Shown here: piece by piece, positions 7,623 to 10,544 of the stretch
Layout: each line of letters begins with the position of its first letter
Numbering within the stretch: the first letter of the stretch is position 1
NCBI GenBank assembly: GCA_010029175.1
Contig: RGNC01000063.1
Location: 1 to 10,544 of the forward strand
Source: Synechococcaceae bacterium WB8_1B_136
Lineage (GTDB): Bacteria; Cyanobacteriota; Cyanobacteriia; PCC-6307; Cyanobiaceae
Reading direction: 5' to 3'
Length of the DNA stretch: 10,544 bases
Notes under the pieces: model-generated
Seen by the model: only the letters and a program-made list of their open reading frames with translations
Database searches by the model: none
Told to the model about the DNA's origin: nothing
Translations under genes and position numbers: made by a program

Positions 7623-8572
7623 GGGAGCCCTCCATCAGCGCGGCCCAGCACCAGGCCCAGCAACAGCAGGGAACCCAGCCACACCTGGTGGCGGAAGTGA
7701 AGGCCGAAGGCCGAGCGGGGCAGGTGGGGGCGGCGCAGCAGCAGCGCTTCCCGCAGCCAGCCGGCGCTGGCCACCAGCCAGAGCAGCCAGAACGGCCAGG
7801 CCGCTCCCTGCAGGGCCGCGGCCAAGGCCAGCAGCGCCGCCGTGGCGCCGTAGCACAGCCCCACGGCGGTGGCGGCATGGGGCCCGAGGCTGAGGGCGCT
7901 GCTGCGCACCCCAAGGGCGGCATCGTCGGGGCGATCGGCCATGGCGTACACCGTGTCGAACCCGAAGGTCCACAGCAGGGTGGCCAGCCAGGTGCAGGCC
8001 AGCGGCCAGCCCCCCGCCAGGGTCCCGCTGGCGGCGGCCCAGGGAATCAGCACGGCAAAACCCCAGCACAGCGCCAGCACGGCCTGGGGGTAGGCGAACC
8101 AGCGCTTGGCGGAGGGGTAGAGCAGCACCGGGGGCAGGGCGGCCACCGCCAGGGCAAGACAGAGGCTCCGGTGGGCCGCAGGCAGGCCCCACACCACCAC
8201 AGCCAGGGCCGCCAGCAGGCAGAGGGCCAGCAGCACCAGGGCGGAACCCACCCCCAGCCGGCCACTGGCCAATGGCCGGCTCCGGGTGCGCTCCACCAGG
8301 GGGTCGATGCGCCGGTCCCAGAGGTCGTTGGCCACGCAGCCGGCACCGCTCACTGCCAGGCCCCCCAGCACGATCCAGCCCACCAGCAAGGCCGGCGGTG
8401 GGGCCGCTGGGGTGAGCCAGAGGCTCCAGCCGGCGGGAATCAGCAAAATCAGGCGGCCGCTGGGTTTGTCCCAGCGCAGCAGGGCCAGCCAGGGTTCCAG
8501 GGGCTGCAGCGCCCGCGGGAGCAGCCGCCCCTGGTGGCTGGGGGCGTGATCGGCGTTGGGGGTGGCGCCCAC
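7619..8572 (-). CDS. ubiA: 4-hydroxybenzoate polyprenyltransferase (plastoquinone pathway)
   Basis: Polytopic inner-membrane prenyltransferase that attaches a polyprenyl (in cyanobacteria, solanesyl) chain to 4-hydroxybenzoate on the way to plastoquinone. With GTG 8572 the protein has 317 residues. The first Asp-rich motif is NDLWDRRID at 82-90, followed by RTRSRPLASG. The second is DTVYAMADRPDDAALGVRSSAL, with Asp206, Asp213 and Asp217. YPSAKRW (152-158) and several hydrophobic helices complete the family pattern. The frame is open to ATG 8665, but GTG 8572 is preferred: it is preceded by GAGG nine bases upstream, and the extra N-terminus is Pro/Arg/Ser-rich and not family-like; GTG 8587 is a second option. 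Its stop overlaps the LD-carboxypeptidase start by four bases. A shared isoprenoid theme with nearby ispD is inference only, as they are not co-transcribed. Confidence 0.92.
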   Translation of the reverse strand: MGATPNADHAPSHQGRLLPRALQPLEPWLALLRWDKPSGRLILLIPAGWSLWLTPAAPPPALLVGWIVLGGLAVSGAGCVANDLWDRRIDPLVERTRSRPLASGRLGVGSALVLLALCLLAALAVVVWGLPAAHRSLCLALAVAALPPVLLYPSAKRWFAYPQAVLALCWGFAVLIPWAAASGTLAGGWPLACTWLATLLWTFGFDTVYAMADRPDDAALGVRSSALSLGPHAATAVGLCYGATAALLALAAALQGAAWPFWLLWLVASAGWLREALLLRRPHLPRSAFGLHFRHQVWLGSLLLLGLVLGRADGGLP

Positions 8573-8615
8573 GGACTGTGGCCTCACTCCAGGGTCGGCC
8601 GGCACCCTAGGGCGC

Positions 8616-8628
8616 CCGCTCGGAGCGG
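8616..8628. promoter_or_regulatory. 13-base dyad in the ubiA-ppx divergent region
   Basis: CCGCTC-G-GAGCGG is a perfect inverted repeat with a one-base centre, lying between the divergent starts of ubiA and ppx. The centre is too short for a hairpin, so if functional it would be a protein-binding site. In GC-rich DNA such a dyad also arises by chance. No clear -10 or -35 is seen in the 111-base region. Confidence 0.2.
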
Positions 8629-8683
8629 CTGAGCTGCGCAGTTTGGGGTGCGAAAGTGCCTCCATCCCCGCCTGCCTGGCCGC

Positions 8684-10318
8684 GTGACCGCGACCCCTCC
8701 CGGATCCTTAAGCACGGCGATCCGCCACGTGGCCGGCATTGATATCGGCACCAATTCGATTCACCTGCTGATTGCGGCGGTGGATCCGGAGCTGCGGAGC
8801 TTCTCGGTGCTGCTCACGGAGAAATCCACCACCCGCCTCGGCGAGCGCGATCCCGACAGCGGTGATCTCAGCCCTGAGGCGATCGAGCGGGCCTTCATCA
8901 CCCTGCGCCATTGCCGCGAGCTGGCCGCCAGCCATGGGGTGGAGCCGGGCGATGTGGTGACGGCCGCCACCAGCGCCGTGCGCGAGGCCCCCAACGGCCG
9001 GGAGTTTCTGCAATCGATCCAGGAGCGGATCGGCCTGGAGGTGGATCTGGTGAGCGGCCCGGAGGAGGCCCGCCTGATCTATCTGGGTGTGCTCTCGGGC
9101 ATGGCCTTCGGCGAGCAGCCCCACCTGATCCTCGACATCGGCGGCGGCTCCACCGAGTTGATCCTGGCCGATGGTCGTGATGCCCGCGCCCTCACCAGCA
9201 CCCGGGTGGGTGCGGTGCGGTTGCAGCGCGATTTCATCGCCGACGACCCCCTCCCCCCCAAACGGGTGCAGTTCCTGCGCGCCTTCATCCAGGGATCGCT
9301 GGAGCCGGCGGTGCAGAAGGTGAGGCAGCGCCTGAACCCTGGCGAGTTGCCGGTGCTGGTGGGCACCAGCGGCACCGCCATGGCCATCGCCGCCATGGCC
9401 GCCGCCGAAGATCCCCGCCCCCCCCTGCGCATGCAGGGCTATCGGGTGTCCCGGGAGCGGCTCAACCAGCTGGTGAGTCGGCTGCTGAGCATGACCCCCG
9501 AGCAGCGGCGGGCTCTGCCATCGCTGAACGAGCGCCGGGCTGAAATCATCGTGCCCGGCGCCCTGATCCTCCAGACCGCCATGGCGATGCTGGGGGCCCA
9601 GGAGCTGGTGATCAGTGAGCGGGCGCTGCGGGAGGGGCTGATCGTCGACTGGATGCTGCGCAACGACCTGATCGTGGATCGGTTCGCCTTCCAGAGCAGC
9701 ATCCGAATGCGCACGGTGCTGCACCAGGCGCAGCGCTACGGGGTGGATCCAGCCAGGGCCGAGCGGGTGGCCGCCTTTGCCCTCAGCTTCTACAGCCAGA
9801 CCCACGGCCTGCTGCACGAGGATGGCGGCGCGGGACGCCAGCTGCTCTGGGCGGCGGCGATGCTGCACAGCTGCGGCCAGCACATCAACAGCGGCGCTTA
9901 CCACAAGCACAGCTGGTATCTGATCCGCCATGGCGAGCTGCTGGGCTATTCCGATACCGAGCAGTTGATGGTGGCGGCCATCGCCCGCTATCACCGCCGC
10001 AGCCTGCCCAAGAAGCGCCACGAGGCCTGGCAGTTGATCGAGGGGCGCGACCAGCGCCGCACCGTGGCCACCATGGCGCTGCTGCTGCGTCTTGCCGCAG
10101 CCCTCGACCGTCGGCCCCAGGCCTCGGTGGCCGGCATTCAGGTGCGCCCTGATGGCGAGGGGGGCCTGAGCATACGCTTGGAGCCGATGGCAGCCGATCT
10201 CGACCTCAGCCTCGAGCGCTGGAGTCTTCAGGCCTGTGCAGCAGCCGTGCGGGAGGCCGCGGGGGTGGAGATCAGGGTTGCGGAGCCGGCGCTGCCGCTC
10301 CGAAGCTCACCCAGTTGA
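8684..10318 (+). CDS. ppx: Exopolyphosphatase / pppGpp phosphatase family protein (Ppx/GppA)
   Basis: Cytosolic ASKHA-fold phosphohydrolase of 544 residues that trims inorganic polyphosphate and/or hydrolyses pppGpp. Domain I: VAGIDIGTNSIHLLIAAVD (16-34, phosphate 1 loop), TAATSAVREAPN (about 93-104), SGPEEARLIYLG with the catalytic Glu pair near 127-128. Domain II: DIGGGSTEL (151-159) and VGTSGTAMAI. The C-terminal half is the HD-like domain with MLHSCGQHINSGAYHKHSWYLI starting near 393 and ARYHRRSLPKK. The HD dyad itself reads His395-Ser396 here. The start is uncertain: GTG 8684 is taken to leave a short leader before strand 1, while GTG 8648 and GTG 8729 are alternatives, and none has a good Shine-Dalgarno. 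Divergent from ubiA. Its last 47 bases overlap the convergent RodZ-like gene. Whether it prefers polyphosphate or pppGpp cannot be read from sequence alone. Confidence 0.93.
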   Translation: MTATPPGSLSTAIRHVAGIDIGTNSIHLLIAAVDPELRSFSVLLTEKSTTRLGERDPDSGDLSPEAIERAFITLRHCRELAASHGVEPGDVVTAATSAVREAPNGREFLQSIQERIGLEVDLVSGPEEARLIYLGVLSGMAFGEQPHLILDIGGGSTELILADGRDARALTSTRVGAVRLQRDFIADDPLPPKRVQFLRAFIQGSLEPAVQKVRQRLNPGELPVLVGTSGTAMAIAAMAAAEDPRPPLRMQGYRVSRERLNQLVSRLLSMTPEQRRALPSLNERRAEIIVPGALILQTAMAMLGAQELVISERALREGLIVDWMLRNDLIVDRFAFQSSIRMRTVLHQAQRYGVDPARAERVAAFALSFYSQTHGLLHEDGGAGRQLLWAAAMLHSCGQHINSGAYHKHSWYLIRHGELLGYSDTEQLMVAAIARYHRRSLPKKRHEAWQLIEGRDQRRTVATMALLLRLAAALDRRPQASVAGIQVRPDGEGGLSIRLEPMAADLDLSLERWSLQACAAAVREAAGVEIRVAEPALPLRSSPS

Positions 10319-10544
10319 TCTGGTCAATCGTGCCGAGGGGCTTGCCGGCCCCGGCATCGAGGCTGGCCCGCACTAGATCGGGGCGCCCCGCCCGCACCTT
10401 CAGGCCGTTGCCGATCGGGAAGCGGCGGCTGCCGTTGAACAGGCCCTCGTAGACGATCTTGCCCGCGGCGGTTTCCACCGTGACCCAGCTGGGCTCGGCG
10501 CTGGTCAGGGTCAGGCTCCTGGGGTTGTTTGTGGTGGTGGCTGG
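10272..10544 (-). CDS. RodZ-like protein, C-terminal DUF4115 domain (partial)
   Basis: The gene enters from the right edge; its 5' part is outside the window. The visible 90 residues read LTLTSAEPSWVTVETAAGK, IVYEGLFNGSRRFPIGNGLKVRAG, then ASLDAGAGKPLG and INWVSFG. This is the short beta-domain pattern (S-W-V-x-V, Y-E-G-L, LKVRAGRP) found at the periplasmic end of RodZ-type proteins, which usually carry a cytoplasmic helix-turn-helix domain, a Pro-rich linker and one membrane span before it. Known RodZ proteins couple MreB to the cell-wall elongation machinery; many cyanobacterial relatives are annotated only as helix-turn-helix DUF4115 proteins. The C-terminus ends with an Ala/Pro tail and overlaps the end of ppx by 47 bases. 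The N-terminal domains must be checked outside the window. Confidence 0.75.
   Translation of the reverse strand, partial: PATTTNNPRSLTLTSAEPSWVTVETAAGKIVYEGLFNGSRRFPIGNGLKVRAGRPDLVRASLDAGAGKPLGTIDQINWVSFGAAAPAPQP

Noticed and set aside
7331..8632. A 433-codon plus-strand frame across ldcA and ubiA
   Set aside because: Pro/Gly/Gln-rich low-complexity translation running through two recognisable minus-strand genes.
8708..10021. A 437-codon open frame antisense to ppx
   Set aside because: His/Gln-rich shadow of the ppx codon pattern, with no domain or start signal.

Overview
This is a GC-rich, gene-dense stretch of bacterial chromosome. It most likely comes from a picocyanobacterium of the Synechococcus/Cyanobium group. 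The evidence is a groEL with no groES beside it, a 4-hydroxybenzoate polyprenyltransferase of the UbiA type, a long PPX/GppA protein with an HD domain, and a chromosomal RodZ-like (DUF4115) protein, all packed with almost no spacers. The taxonomic call is inference from gene content, not from a marker gene. I saw no tRNA, rRNA, CRISPR array, transposase, phage gene or other sign of a mobile island.

Layout, left to right. 1-216 has no recognisable gene, apart from a possible 3' end of an upstream reading frame. nanE (217-918, +) is followed by a 64-residue probable secreted protein (991-1185, +). The latter meets groEL (1186-2829, -) stop codon to stop codon. Divergent from groEL is an 83-residue single-span membrane protein (2933-3184, +), which runs 11 bases into fabG. 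A minus-strand cluster reads, in transcription order, degenerate family 9 glycosyltransferase (5960-5124), two-helix potassium channel with RCK domains (5112-3976), fabG (3926-3174). Divergent from it is ispD (6029-6709, +), which overlaps the end of the S66 LD-carboxypeptidase gene. The pair ubiA (8572-7619) and LD-carboxypeptidase (7622-6672) is translationally coupled through an ATGA overlap. Divergent from ubiA is ppx (8684-10318, +), whose 3' end overlaps a partial RodZ/DUF4115 gene (10544-10272, -).

Most genes are housekeeping: protein folding (GroEL), fatty acid synthesis (FabG), MEP isoprenoid synthesis (IspD), plastoquinone head-group prenylation (UbiA), peptidoglycan recycling (LD-carboxypeptidase, perhaps NanE) and polyphosphate/ppGpp metabolism (Ppx). 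I do not see a convincing undescribed multi-gene system. The points most worth a second look are: a glycosyltransferase-9 protein that has lost the catalytic Asp and other active-site residues but sits in an operon with a potassium channel whose filter reads T-M-G-F-S; convergent gene pairs that abut or overlap with no spacer and hairpins lacking U tracts; a 36-base stretch of inverted repeats at the groEL junction; and a tandem duplication of the ribosome-binding region of nanE.
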